Shown here: piece after piece, positions 28,744 to 36,968 of the stretch
Layout: every line of letters starts with the position of its first letter
How positions within the stretch are numbered: position 1 is the stretch's first letter
Made by a program: the position numbers and the translations under genes
The notes under the pieces: generated by a model
Database searches by the model: none
Told to the model about the DNA's origin: nothing
Seen by the model: only the letters and a program-made list of their open reading frames with translations
From: Bosea sp. ANAM02
Lineage (GTDB): Bacteria > Pseudomonadota > Alphaproteobacteria > Rhizobiales > Beijerinckiaceae
Length of the DNA: 64,000 nt
Assembly: GCF_011764485.1 (NCBI RefSeq)
Contig: NZ_AP022848.1
Location: 1,206,001-1,270,000, forward strand
Direction of reading: 5' to 3'

Positions 28744-29667
28744 TCAGACTTCGGGAGAGCTGGCCGAGGTCGGCGCTGTCTGGATCACTGCCGGGCGGAT
28801 TTCGATGGTCTGGACGCGGTTCCGGCCGTCGCCCTTGGCCTGATACAAATACTCGTCGGCGATGCGCAGCATGTCCTTGAACTGCTCGCGCACGAGATTG
28901 GCCTCGTGGACGCCGAAGCTCGCGGTGATGCGCCGCCCCTTGAGCGCTTCGAGCCGCAACTCCGCGATCGTACTGCGCAGGCGCTCGGCGATCTGCGCCG
29001 CTTCCTTGAGATTGGTACCGGGCAGGAAGGCGCAAAACTCCTCGCCGCCGAGACGCGCGATCAGATCATAGGGGCGCAGCACACGCTTCGCGACCTCGGC
29101 GATGGCGACGAGAACCTCGTCGCCGGCGTCATGGCCGAACGCATCGTTGATGCTCTTGAAGTGGTCGATGTCGAGCACGATGACGGAAAGCGCCTTCTGC
29201 TCGCGGCGCGAGCGCGCAATCTCGGAGCCTACCACCTCGGCGAGCCAGCGGCGATTGCCGAGCCCGGTCAGCGTGTCCGAGAAGGCCTGCCGCTTCAGGC
29301 GATTCAGCTTCTCTTCCAGCGTGTTGATCAGGGCGCGGACCTCGTCGGTCAGCTGCCCGACATCGTCATTGCGCTGCTTGGCGAGGCGGGGGATGCGGCC
29401 CTCGATCCGATAGCTTTTCAGCCCGCGCGCGAGCTCGCCGACCGGCTGCAGCAGATGCCGCATCACGACGAAGGCGAAAGCCGTCCCCGCGACCGTCGCC
29501 AGGAGGATGATGACGAGGATCGCCTGGGCGCTGATCGTCGCGCCCGAGGCGACATAGGCCGCGATGGAAATGATCGGGACGTGGGTTGCAACAAAGCAGC
29601 CGGCAAAAGCCTGGGCCAGCAAGGAAGAACTGAAAAATTCTCGGATCTGCGTCGTCTTGGCTTTCAC
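28744..29667 (-). CDS. Membrane-bound diguanylate cyclase (GGDEF)
   Basis: The 307-residue protein makes cyclic di-GMP from two GTP. The N-terminus has two transmembrane segments (IISIAAYVASG and AILVIILLATVAGTAFAFVV regions). A HAMP-like linker and a C-terminal GGDEF domain follow, with active site RLGGEEF. An RxxD inhibitory site (RPYD) lies exactly five residues before it, so product inhibition is expected. I preferred the GTG at 29667, with GGAG 8 nt upstream, to a TTG at 29724. Confidence 0.9.
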   Translation of the reverse strand: MKAKTTQIREFFSSSLLAQAFAGCFVATHVPIISIAAYVASGATISAQAILVIILLATVAGTAFAFVVMRHLLQPVGELARGLKSYRIEGRIPRLAKQRNDDVGQLTDEVRALINTLEEKLNRLKRQAFSDTLTGLGNRRWLAEVVGSEIARSRREQKALSVIVLDIDHFKSINDAFGHDAGDEVLVAIAEVAKRVLRPYDLIARLGGEEFCAFLPGTNLKEAAQIAERLRSTIAELRLEALKGRRITASFGVHEANLVREQFKDMLRIADEYLYQAKGDGRNRVQTIEIRPAVIQTAPTSASSPEV

Positions 29668-29774
29668 AAGGCACACTCCGTTTCCCCCAGAGTGCGCCAC
29701 GGCTAGCAGCGGTGCTTTCAGCAAAGATGACCGGCTTCACTCGCATTTTAACGAACGCAAACCTGCCCACAGCG

Positions 29775-29803
29775 AAAAGGGTGGCGGCCATCGACCGCCA
29801 CCC
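29775..29803 (-). terminator. Terminator of the GNAT gene
   Basis: On the minus strand GGGTGGCGG, a 7-nt loop and CCGCCACCC are followed by TTTT. It lies 32 nt after the GNAT stop codon. Confidence 0.8.
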
Positions 29804-29834
29804 CCTTGGGAAGGCTTCGGCTCCGCGCGAGCGT

Positions 29835-30530
29835 TCAGGCCGGACAGGGCTCGGCCTGTTCCTGCTGGCGACGCGAGGGCATGCCGAGTGCCGGCTGGCC
29901 GCGCACCGGTTCTTCCTCCGGCTCCAGCTCGGGCGCATGGGCCCAGCCGCTGGCGCCCCAGCTCTTCAGCGCCGCCCAGGTCGAGCGGTCGAGCCGGAAC
30001 TGCTCGCAGGGGAACAGCCCGCCGCGCGCCGGCAGCGACTTCAGGAAGGAGCCCTCGGCCCGGAAGCCGGACTTTTCCAGCACCCGCCGCGAGGCCGGGT
30101 TGATGACGCGGGTATCCGCCTCGATCGCGGCGAGGTCGATCAGCGAGAACAGGCTGTCGATCAAGCCCTGCACCGCCTCGGTCGCGTAGCCCTTGCCCCA
30201 ATGCGGGGTACCGAGCCAGTAGCCGATGAAGGGCAGGCCCGAGGCCTGCTTGTGCGCGCCGATCATGCCGATCAGCTCGTTGGGCTTCGACCGCGGCGTG
30301 ACCGCCAGCACGAGGTGCTCGCCCAGGGCATTGCCCTTGCGGGCCCCGAAGATGAAGGGCTCGACCGCCTGGGACGGGTAGGGATGGGGAATCGATGCCG
30401 TCATCTCCGCCACCGCCTTTTCACCGGCAAGGCGCAGGATGGCATTGGCATCAGCCATGCGGGGCCAACGCAGCCAGAGACGGCGGGTCTCGAGCCGGAA
30501 GACATCGTCGCGGGTCAGTTCGGGGAACAT
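29835..30530 (-). CDS. GNAT family acetyltransferase (RimJ/RimL-like)
   Basis: The 231-residue protein matches the RimJ/RimL-type GNAT group, which acetylates amines such as protein N-termini. It has LETRRLWLRWPRMAD, IGYWLGTPHWGKGYATEAV and NPASRRVLEKSGF. The last 40 residues are a Glu/Pro/Gln-rich tail outside the fold. The ATG at 30530 follows GGAGAGACGAGA. It lies between two terminators and is probably monocistronic. Confidence 0.88.
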   Translation of the reverse strand: MFPELTRDDVFRLETRRLWLRWPRMADANAILRLAGEKAVAEMTASIPHPYPSQAVEPFIFGARKGNALGEHLVLAVTPRSKPNELIGMIGAHKQASGLPFIGYWLGTPHWGKGYATEAVQGLIDSLFSLIDLAAIEADTRVINPASRRVLEKSGFRAEGSFLKSLPARGGLFPCEQFRLDRSTWAALKSWGASGWAHAPELEPEEEPVRGQPALGMPSRRQQEQAEPCPA

Positions 30531-30554
30531 TCTCGTCTCTCCGTCGGCGCAAAC

Positions 30555-30588
30555 GAAAAAAGGGAGCTGGGACTTTGGTCCCATCTCC
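30555..30588 (-). terminator. Rho-independent terminator downstream of rpmA
   Basis: On the minus strand GGGAGATGGGAC, loop CAAA and GTCCCAGCTCCC are followed by six T residues. It ends the rplU-rpmA transcript. Confidence 0.92.
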
Positions 30589-30686
30589 CCTTCGCTGACC
30601 TTCGGGAGACCCTCTTCGGGCCTTTTAACCCTTGATCCGTTCGGTTCGATGGAACCGGCGGATCGAGAGAATTCCCTATCCGCCTT

Positions 30687-30953
30687 TTACTCTGCGGCCT
30701 CTTGGGCCGGGACTACGTTCACGAAAGCTCGGCCGAGTTTCGTCGTGAATCGGACGCGGCCATTCGTCGTCGCAAAGAGGGTATGGTCTTTGCCCATGCC
30801 GACATTGGCGCCGGCATGCCACTTGGTGCCGCGCTGACGAATAATGATGTTGCCGGCAACGACGGCCTGGTCGCCGAAGCGCTTCACGCCGAGTCGCTTG
30901 CTTTCGGAATCGCGGCCGTTACGCGACGAGCCGCCTGCCTTTTTGTGAGCCAT
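30687..30953 (-). CDS. rpmA: 50S ribosomal protein L27
   Basis: The 88-residue protein is L27, whose N-terminal tail reaches the peptidyl-transferase centre. The start [20 protein letters not shown] and the [20 protein letters not shown] core are diagnostic. There is no cleavable N-terminal extension of the Firmicutes type. It follows rplU on the same strand, the usual order. Confidence 0.98.
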   Translation of the reverse strand: MAHKKAGGSSRNGRDSESKRLGVKRFGDQAVVAGNIIIRQRGTKWHAGANVGMGKDHTLFATTNGRVRFTTKLGRAFVNVVPAQEAAE

Positions 30954-31124
30954 AACGCCCTACCTCAAAACTTGTCGTGTCTCTCTAACCCGAATCGGCG
31001 GCGAAAGCCACCCGTCTCGGATACGAAATGCCGGAGCACCATTCTGTCAGGAGCGACAGCCCGGGACGATTGAGTCTCGGCGATGGTGGTCCGGCGCGGA
31101 TGATCTGCGCCGGGCAACCCGGTC

Positions 31125-31613
31125 TCAGGCTTCGGACGCCTCGTCCTTGGCCTTCTTGGCAGGTGCCTTCTTGGCCGCGGCCTTCTTCGGCTTCTCAGCC
31201 TCCTCGCCCGCCTCGGCCTTGGCGGCCTTCGGTGCGGCCTTCGCCTTGGCGGCGGCCGGGGCAGCGGCGGCATCGGCCTTCTTCATCTCCGGCTTCTTGC
31301 CGCCGGTGAGGATGTCGGTGATGCGGATGACGGTCAGCTCGGCGCGGAAGCCGCGCTTGCGCTTGGAATTCTGGCGGCGGCGCTTCTTGAAGGCGATGAC
31401 CTTCTCGCCACGAGCCTGCTCGACGATCTCACCGGCGACGGTGATCTCGGAGAGGGCCTTGGCGTCGAGCGTGGTCTTCTCGCCCTCGGTGAGCATCAGC
31501 ACCGAGTCGAAGGCGACGGTGTCGCCGGCGTTGCCCTCGATCTTGGCAACGGTGATCTTGTCGTTGGCGGCGACGCGGAACTGCTTCCCGCCGGTCTTGA
31601 TGACTGCGAACAT
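31125..31613 (-). CDS. rplU: 50S ribosomal protein L21 with extended C-terminus
   Basis: The first about 103 residues of this 162-residue protein match L21 (MFAVIKTGGKQFRVA, FKKRRRQNSKRKRG). The remaining about 60 residues are a Lys/Ala/Glu-rich tail, common in alphaproteobacterial L21 and probably contacting RNA. The ATG at 31613 follows GGAGGACAAA. It is the first gene of the rplU-rpmA operon and has a structured leader. Confidence 0.97.
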   Translation of the reverse strand: MFAVIKTGGKQFRVAANDKITVAKIEGNAGDTVAFDSVLMLTEGEKTTLDAKALSEITVAGEIVEQARGEKVIAFKKRRRQNSKRKRGFRAELTVIRITDILTGGKKPEMKKADAAAAPAAAKAKAAPKAAKAEAGEEAEKPKKAAAKKAPAKKAKDEASEA

Positions 31614-31748
31614 TTTGTCCTCCATGTTCGGCCCCGTCCTGTCGCGGCTTCCGGATGGAGGCCCGTGGGACGGCTTTTTGGCAGTCGGTTGCGTGGTCTG
31701 GCTTGCTCTTGCCGGCATGCGACGCAGCGCACATGCCAAAAGAGATCG

Positions 31749-31768
31749 GGCGCGGGTTTCCCCGCGCC
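31749..31768 (-). promoter_or_regulatory. Stable hairpin in the rplU leader
   Basis: On the minus strand GGCGCGGG, loop GAAA and CCCGCGCC form an 8-bp stem with a GNRA tetraloop near the predicted 5' end of the rplU mRNA. CGATCTCTTTTGG follows. It may stabilise the leader or serve as a regulatory site. Confidence 0.5.
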
Positions 31769-31777
31769 GGACGGTGC

Positions 31778-31806
31778 TCGATAGTCGCAAGGCCGGGAGA
31801 GGTCAA
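31778..31806 (-). promoter_or_regulatory. Predicted sigma-70-type promoter of rplU-rpmA
   Basis: On the minus strand, -35 TTGACC (31806-31801) and -10 TATCGA (31783-31778) are separated by 17 nt. The start site would be near 31771, giving a leader of about 158 nt. Confidence 0.6.
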
Positions 31807-31906
31807 GCGAAAGCGGCGGTGAAGAGTGGAATTCTCCTGCTCGGGAGGCTTGCCCCCCGGGCGCGGCTTGTGTAACAAGCGCCTCGCTTCGACCGAAGGC
31901 GACCGC

Positions 31907-31996
31907 GGACAGGTGGCAGAGTGGTTGAATGCACCGCACTCGAAATGCGGCATACCTGCAAGGGTATCGGGGGTTCAAATCCCTCCCTGTCCGCCA
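31907..31996 (+). tRNA. tRNA-Ser (anticodon CGA)
   Basis: The 90-nt class II tRNA has a 7-bp acceptor stem (GGACAGG/CCTGTCC), anticodon stem CCGCA/TGCGG with loop CTCGAAA (anticodon CGA), a long variable arm and a GGTTCAAAT T-loop. CCA is encoded. It reads UCG. Its 3' end is the integration target of the island that follows and remains intact. Confidence 0.97.
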
Positions 31997-31997
31997 T
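31978..31997 (+). repeat. Left attachment site (attL core)
   Basis: AATCCCTCCCTGTCCGCCAT covers the 3' half of the T-arm, the acceptor stem and the CCA of tRNA-Ser. It is identical to 42137-42156. Confidence 0.9.
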
Positions 31998-32083
31998 CAT
32001 CCCGCCAAGGGATTGATTTTCCAGAGAGACTAGGCAAATCAAGAGCTTGGAGCCGCCCGAGTGGTACACACGGGTGGTACACA

Positions 32084-33586
32084 ATGGCTCTCGCAATGTC
32101 TCGCCCCTGGAAGCATCCCAAGACCGGCATCTACTGGCTCCGCAAGCGCGTCCCGGACGATTTGCAGAAGCTGGTCGGCAAGCGCGAGGAGAAACAGAGC
32201 CTCGGCACGCGCGATCCCGCGGAGGCGAAGCGCAAGCACCTCGCCGCGCTGACCGAGGTCGAGGAGCGTTGGGCCAATCTGAAGGTGGGACCGCGCACAC
32301 TGACCGAACGCGAGGCGCATGAGCTGGCGCAGCCGCAATATGACGAGTGGCTCGCGCTTCACCGCGATTTCCCCAGTCAGCAGCCATGGTCGATCGAGAT
32401 CGGCGCCATGGCCTTCGATCCGAATGCCGTCGCGGGCGATCTCTGGTGGGAAGTCCGAGAGCATCGGGTGCGTTGCATCGAGAGAGCTAACGCGCGACTG
32501 ATGGAACTTGGCGTGCTGGTCGACGAGAAGGGGCAACTCGCCTTGGCCAGGGCGATTGCCGGCGCCTATGGACGGGCGAGCCTCAAGCTCAAGGAATGGG
32601 CCAAGGGCGACTTCGGGATCGAGAGGCCGGTCCATGTCGTGATGACGGCCGGATCGGGAACGGGCCAGCCAGTTCCGGTGCTCGAACCGATTTCGTTCAA
32701 GGATCTCATCAAGAGCTGGTCCTCCGAGAACGACGTGTCCCCGAGGACGCTATATAACTGGACGGGCGCGATCGAGCGGTTGAAGAAGTTCGTCGGTCAC
32801 GACAATGCCGTGCGTCTGACACCAGACGAAATGGTGCGCTGGAAAACGGCATTGATCGATGCGGGGCTGAAGCCGAAGACGATCCGTGACGCCTATCTAG
32901 CTCCGGTGCGCGCGATCCTCGGCGTCGCCGTCAAGAATAAGCGACTGCCGAGCAATCCCGCGGAAGGCATCACGATCGGCGTCAAGGCAAAGCCCGGCGC
33001 CACCCGCCGCGGCTATTCGGATGATGAAGCGAAGACCGTGCTGAAGGCCGCCGAGCAAGAGACGGACCCGGTCCGGCGCTGGGTTCCCTGGCTTTGCGCC
33101 TATTCGGGTGCCCGCGTCGCCGAAATTTGTCAGTTGCGCGTCGAGGACGTTTTCGAAGTCGGCGGCGTATGGAGCTTCAAGGTCGATCCGGCTGCTGGGC
33201 GGGTCAAAACCCTTGGCTCGGAACGCTCCGTCCCGTTGCACCCGGCGCTCATCGAAGCCGGCTTCCTCAAGTTCAAGAATTCGGTGAAGAAGGGGCCGCT
33301 GTTCGCCAGCCTGACGCCGGACCGTTTCGGCAGCCGCGGCGGAAACGGAACTAAAGTGCTCAGCCGTTGGGTGCGCTCTCTCGGCCTCGACGATCCTCGT
33401 CTCGCACCGAACCATTCGTGGCGTCATCGCATGCGGACGCTCGCACGCCGCCACGCCCTCGACCCCGACACCGTCGACAAGTTCATCGGCCATGCGGGCC
33501 GTGAGGTCCCGAACGGCTACGGTGAGTTCGAGGCGCAGGTCGCCTATCGCGAGATTTCGAAGATTCCGACGCTCAAGCTGGATTGA
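32084..33586 (+). CDS. int: Tyrosine recombinase (island integrase)
   Basis: The 500-residue integrase catalyses site-specific insertion and excision at the tRNA site. Residues about 6-60 form an N-terminal SRPWKHPKTGIYWLRKRVP domain common in alphaproteobacterial integrases (DUF6538 type). A SAM-like core-binding domain and the catalytic domain follow. The catalytic Arg is in CAYSGARVAEICQL and the HxxR box is in NHSWRHRMRT; FIGHAGR and a Tyr further on complete the set. The ATG at 32084 was chosen; 32099 is an alternative. It starts 87 nt after attL and reads away from the tRNA. Confidence 0.93.
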   Translation: MALAMSRPWKHPKTGIYWLRKRVPDDLQKLVGKREEKQSLGTRDPAEAKRKHLAALTEVEERWANLKVGPRTLTEREAHELAQPQYDEWLALHRDFPSQQPWSIEIGAMAFDPNAVAGDLWWEVREHRVRCIERANARLMELGVLVDEKGQLALARAIAGAYGRASLKLKEWAKGDFGIERPVHVVMTAGSGTGQPVPVLEPISFKDLIKSWSSENDVSPRTLYNWTGAIERLKKFVGHDNAVRLTPDEMVRWKTALIDAGLKPKTIRDAYLAPVRAILGVAVKNKRLPSNPAEGITIGVKAKPGATRRGYSDDEAKTVLKAAEQETDPVRRWVPWLCAYSGARVAEICQLRVEDVFEVGGVWSFKVDPAAGRVKTLGSERSVPLHPALIEAGFLKFKNSVKKGPLFASLTPDRFGSRGGNGTKVLSRWVRSLGLDDPRLAPNHSWRHRMRTLARRHALDPDTVDKFIGHAGREVPNGYGEFEAQVAYREISKIPTLKLD

Positions 33587-33774
33587 CGCTTTGGCGTTGG
33601 CATGGGTCGCGGCGCCACCGGCTGTGAACCGCGTGTGATCGGTACTATTTGCATAAGCGCTTTCTCTGCGCTCTCCCACACTTCTGGCGGCAGCCGATAC
33701 AGGCCAATTTAGTCCCAGCAAGCGGCCGATTTGGGGTATCGGTCGGCTTCTCTACGCGTGAGGTCGTTGATTGG

Positions 33775-34494
33775 ATGGACCAGAATTCCGTTGAAATGGC
33801 GATTAGCCTGCTAGCCAACAACCTGCGGCTCTACGCCGAGGCACAAGTCAAGTTTGCGGAGTTGGTTCGCATTGATCGCGAGGAAGCAATCAACAACGTT
33901 GACAGGGCATTCGAAGCAAATCTGGAGGGCTTTCATACACTCTATGATGTCTCGAGGAATCAGTTCGATTATTTTGCCCATGCGGACACGACGCTGGTGA
34001 TTGCCATGCGCAACGCGATCCACCACCGAGATCATCCTTTATTCCGAAGCCTGTTCTCCGAAATATTTCTCCATGCGGCGCCCCGGAGGTGGCTAGGCGC
34101 AGAGTTTTTGCTGGCGCGATATCAGGTTTCCGGCAACCCAGCGGAACACTACTTCAGGTTGGACGATTTTTGTCAGCGCTTGGATCCGGCTGTGAGCTCG
34201 CGATACCTTGATACTTTTCTGCGTGACGAGAGGGCGCGGCGACGTTTTCAATTGATCGCCTCAGAGCTTTCTTTCGATAAGATTCGCCGGAAAGCAGATC
34301 GAGAGCGATACCCGATCTCCCAAGTCTATCTGGACATCGTTCCGATCTTTATTTCGGCCGTTGGGCGCGTTTTTAAGGGAATGCACGCTGCAGGAATGGC
34401 GTTCCGAGGTTATGATGCAGACACCTACCTCGCCCATTTCTGTGATGTAGAGGTTGATTTGCAGGCCTTAACGTTTGGCGCCATGCGAATCTAA
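33775..34494 (+). CDS. Hypothetical island protein with a HEPN-like R-X4-H motif
   Basis: The 239-residue, mainly helical protein is not one I recognise as a named family. AMRNAIHHRDHPLF contains an R-X4-H pattern as in HEPN ribonucleases, placed after a long helix (residues 15-60), but this is motif-level evidence only. The region is visibly lower in GC than the flanking chromosome, consistent with transfer. The ATG at 33775, with GAGG 11 nt upstream, is preferred; an earlier in-frame start near 33649 would add residues lacking obvious structure. It may be defence or toxin cargo. Confidence 0.55.
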   Translation: MDQNSVEMAISLLANNLRLYAEAQVKFAELVRIDREEAINNVDRAFEANLEGFHTLYDVSRNQFDYFAHADTTLVIAMRNAIHHRDHPLFRSLFSEIFLHAAPRRWLGAEFLLARYQVSGNPAEHYFRLDDFCQRLDPAVSSRYLDTFLRDERARRRFQLIASELSFDKIRRKADRERYPISQVYLDIVPIFISAVGRVFKGMHAAGMAFRGYDADTYLAHFCDVEVDLQALTFGAMRI

Positions 34495-35150
34495 AGGTGG
34501 GGCGCCCCTGAGGGCGATCTGCGGCTCTGCAAATGCGGTAACGAATGCCTGTGCCGGTAAACGTTGACCGCAAACGCTCTGGGACTGGCGCCGGAATGAC
34601 GTGAAACGTGCTGTGAGAAGCCTGCGTCGGCATCGATATGTTTCCATACCCCCTCCAATCACCTGATGGACACTTCCGCCTGCTCTCCACCCTCCGGCAC
34701 ACCACCTCTCTCCACCTCACTCTCCCTCTACACCTTCCCTTCCCACGCTTCCCCAGCCTAGACAGCCCACCTTACCCAATCACACTTGCCGATGGTCCGC
34801 TCGCTCTCGGCTGCCCCACGATGACCGCCGAGATCACCAGCGTTACCAAAATCAAGGAGGCAATCAGCCTCCGGCAGGGCCAGAATATGAGCGGTAATAT
34901 GATACCTCAATCTGTTGGCTAAGTCCTTGAAAAGACGAAGCCCAGAAACCGTCGACAGCCCTGTCCTTCCAAAGCTCCTTCGTTCGCCTTCCAATTCTCG
35001 ATTATGGAAGCCCAATTGGAAGCCACGCCACGTCCTTCATCATCAGGGCTTTCACACACACGAACTCGCGTTCATCCCGCCCGAGAAGGCCGAGGCGTTC
35101 AAGGTGTGGGCGCCGGCCTGAGACAGTGCCCAGGCCGGCGCCCTTCATCG
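34495..35150. other. Island region without a convincing gene
   Basis: This 656-bp stretch includes a strikingly pyrimidine-rich plus-strand tract (about 34655-34785, CTCC/CACC-rich) and a small hairpin GGAGGC-AATCA-GCCTCC at about 34856. It ends with an inverted 74-nt copy of part of the neighbouring HUH gene (35042-35115). Short open frames here have poor start signals, and one of them is just the copied HUH segment. Confidence 0.6.
35042..35115 (+). repeat. Inverted 74-nt copy of an HUH-gene segment
   Basis: This segment equals the reverse complement of 35580-35653 at 73 of 74 positions (A instead of C at the 17th base). It encodes the HxH motif part of the HUH protein (GFHTHELAFIPPEKAEAF) but in a context without the rest of the gene. 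Confidence 0.95.
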
Positions 35151-36173
35151 TCAGGCGTCGAGTGAGTTCAGCAGCGACAGTCGCGCAGCTTCATCCTCGG
35201 CCTCTTCGATCTCACGACGACGCCGTTCGAGTTCGGAGCCGTCGTAGAGCCGATCCAGTTCGTCGTCGTCCAGGAAGCGAGACCGGAACCTTACCGCCCT
35301 CTGGGCCTTCGTCCAGATGTTGCGCGAGCCAGAGGCAAGCTGGGCGCAATGCACCGGCGATTTCAGGATGAACGGATTGGATTTGAAGACGGCGCGCGCC
35401 TCGATCCATCGACCATCGTCCAGCCTGAAGCGGTCGTCCTCGCCCAAGCTCTTCGTGACGTATCGGAACCAGGCCCAACAACGCGCCACCTGATCGCTTT
35501 CCGACCGGCTCTTGTTGATCTTAACGACGAAAGCCTCGGGCGGGATCCAGCCCCGCTTCGTCAGCCGGGCCAGGCAGCGCGGCGCCCACACCTTGAACGC
35601 CTCGGCCTTCTCGGGCGGGATGAACGCGAGTTCGTGGGTGTGAAAGCCCTGATTCCGACCGTTCTCGTGCACGTAGATGTAGAAGTGTTGCGAACTCATG
35701 ACCCTGGACCGCTTCGTGAAGCGCATCCTCGACCGATCCGTCGCATCACCGATGTCCAGCCACTTGCCGACCTCATGGTTGAAGAGCGTCAGCACGCGCG
35801 TCGCCGCGGCATGGTCGCGGACGCCCATCCGTTCCCAGAGGATGGTCATATGGGCGTTCATCACCACCCCGTAATGCCTCATGCAGAACGAGACGGCGCC
35901 ATAAAGATCGGCGACATCCGGCCCGGTCAGGATCGGATGCCGCGGCTTCATCGACTGGACGACGGGGTGAAACGGGTTGCCGGGCACGGGCATCCCCGTG
36001 AACGGAGCTCGCGGCAACGGCGGCAGGTTCATGAAGTCGCCGCCGTTCGCCTTCACGCGCTGGATATAGGCGCGGATCGATCGGCTGAGATCATCGGTCG
36101 GTTCATGGTCCGGAGGAACGTACAAGAAGGCACCGCGCTCGGGCGTGCTATGCGGCATTTCGATATAGGGCAT
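35151..36173 (-). CDS. HUH-type replication/relaxase-like protein
   Basis: The 340-residue protein has features of rolling-circle HUH endonucleases. Residues about 165-185 read YVHENGRNQGFHTHEL, with a His-x-His metal motif. About 60 residues later RYVTKSL gives the YxxK motif expected for the nicking Tyr. MNAHMTILWERMGV may be the first conserved block. It resembles inovirus Gp2/Rep-like proteins that I recall from genomic islands. It could start rolling-circle replication of the excised element. The C-terminus is an acidic helix. It is in the same orientation as the next upstream small gene. Confidence 0.6.
   Translation of the reverse strand: MPYIEMPHSTPERGAFLYVPPDHEPTDDLSRSIRAYIQRVKANGGDFMNLPPLPRAPFTGMPVPGNPFHPVVQSMKPRHPILTGPDVADLYGAVSFCMRHYGVVMNAHMTILWERMGVRDHAAATRVLTLFNHEVGKWLDIGDATDRSRMRFTKRSRVMSSQHFYIYVHENGRNQGFHTHELAFIPPEKAEAFKVWAPRCLARLTKRGWIPPEAFVVKINKSRSESDQVARCWAWFRYVTKSLGEDDRFRLDDGRWIEARAVFKSNPFILKSPVHCAQLASGSRNIWTKAQRAVRFRSRFLDDDELDRLYDGSELERRRREIEEAEDEAARLSLLNSLDA
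35580..35653 (-). repeat. HUH-gene segment duplicated in inverse orientation
   Basis: This is the intact-gene member of the 74-nt inverted repeat pair; its partner is at 35042-35115. It covers the His-x-His motif codons. Confidence 0.95.
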
Positions 36174-36251
36174 GGTTCGGAATCCGATTGGGAATGCGGG
36201 ACGAAACCGGCGCCGCAGATCGGCGCCGACCTTCGTGAGAGCGGGAGAGCG

Positions 36252-36680
36252 TCAGTTGTTCGTGTCGTCGAACAGGCCGGGGCGCTTCCAGAGCGGCGAC
36301 CGGCGCTGAGGCTTGAACTTTGCCCGCACGGCTTTCGGCCGCCCAATGATCGGGGTCGGGGCGATCCGTTGTGCGACCAGCGCGCCGTGGAACGTGCCAC
36401 TTGCCCTGTCGATCAAGGCCCTGATGTCAGGATCGCACCTGTCGAGCGTGTCGAAGGCGGCATGGAGAGCCCGGCCGAGATCGTCCTCGTCGACATGGTG
36501 AGCGAAGGCGCTTGCGGGCGTGTATTGCACCGATGCGCGGAGACGGGCGAGTGCCTCGTCCCGGCTCATCAAAACGGAGGTGCAGCCGTCTGACACGGGA
36601 GGCGTCGGCGTGGCCCCAGGACAGGTTTTGACGTCGACATCGATGGCTACGAAGAGGCTAGGTAAAGTTGATTTGGACAC
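36252..36680 (-). CDS. Hypothetical island protein, 142 aa
   Basis: I do not recognise this protein. The C-terminal two thirds form an Ala/Arg-rich helical region (MSRDEALARLRASVQYTPAS, then DIRALIDRASGTFHGALV) and a basic tail (KAVRAKFKPQRRSPLWKRP). The GTG at 36680 is chosen because AGAGGA lies about 6 nt upstream; a shorter form could start at the internal Met. It lies 78 nt upstream of the HUH gene and is probably expressed with it, perhaps as an accessory DNA-binding protein (inference). Confidence 0.55.
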   Translation of the reverse strand: MSKSTLPSLFVAIDVDVKTCPGATPTPPVSDGCTSVLMSRDEALARLRASVQYTPASAFAHHVDEDDLGRALHAAFDTLDRCDPDIRALIDRASGTFHGALVAQRIAPTPIIGRPKAVRAKFKPQRRSPLWKRPGLFDDTNN

Positions 36681-36968
36681 TCGGGTTCCTCTGGCGCAGA
36701 GGATCACCAAGGCTCCGGGATCGAAACCGATCGGCCCTACTGCCTATACATATAGTGTTTTCGGGCCTTTCCCTCGCACGAGACCCGGCCGTTTTCCTAA
36801 GATTCGCAAGAATGGTGCGCGCCACGATGGTAACGCTACCCGTTTGTTGCGCGTCTATTTTGTGCGCCGCGCTGACTTGGACCAAATTTCCGAGACGGTC
36901 GGCTGCCCGTAAATTCCGCACTCCGGCCGATGAACCTCTGCCCTCGATCCGCTCGGCAGGAGGCCTTC

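Noticed and set aside
31826..32083. N-terminal extension of the integrase through the tRNA gene
   Set aside because: The frame is open by chance across tRNA-Ser; integrase homology begins at SRPWKHPKTG, just after the chosen start.
34638..34922. 94-residue frame in the pyrimidine-rich island tract
   Set aside because: Leu/Pro/Ser/Thr-rich translation from biased DNA and no ribosome-binding site. A tiny membrane-like frame on the opposite strand lacks a usual start codon close to its ribosome-binding site.
34915..35121. 68-residue plus-strand frame containing GFHTHELAFIPP
   Set aside because: It is only the inverted duplicate of the HUH segment joined to unrelated sequence; no credible start signal.
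35042..35653. Diversity-generating retroelement template/variable pair
   Set aside because: The 74-nt pair has a single mismatch, the copies are inverted, and no reverse transcriptase gene is present.
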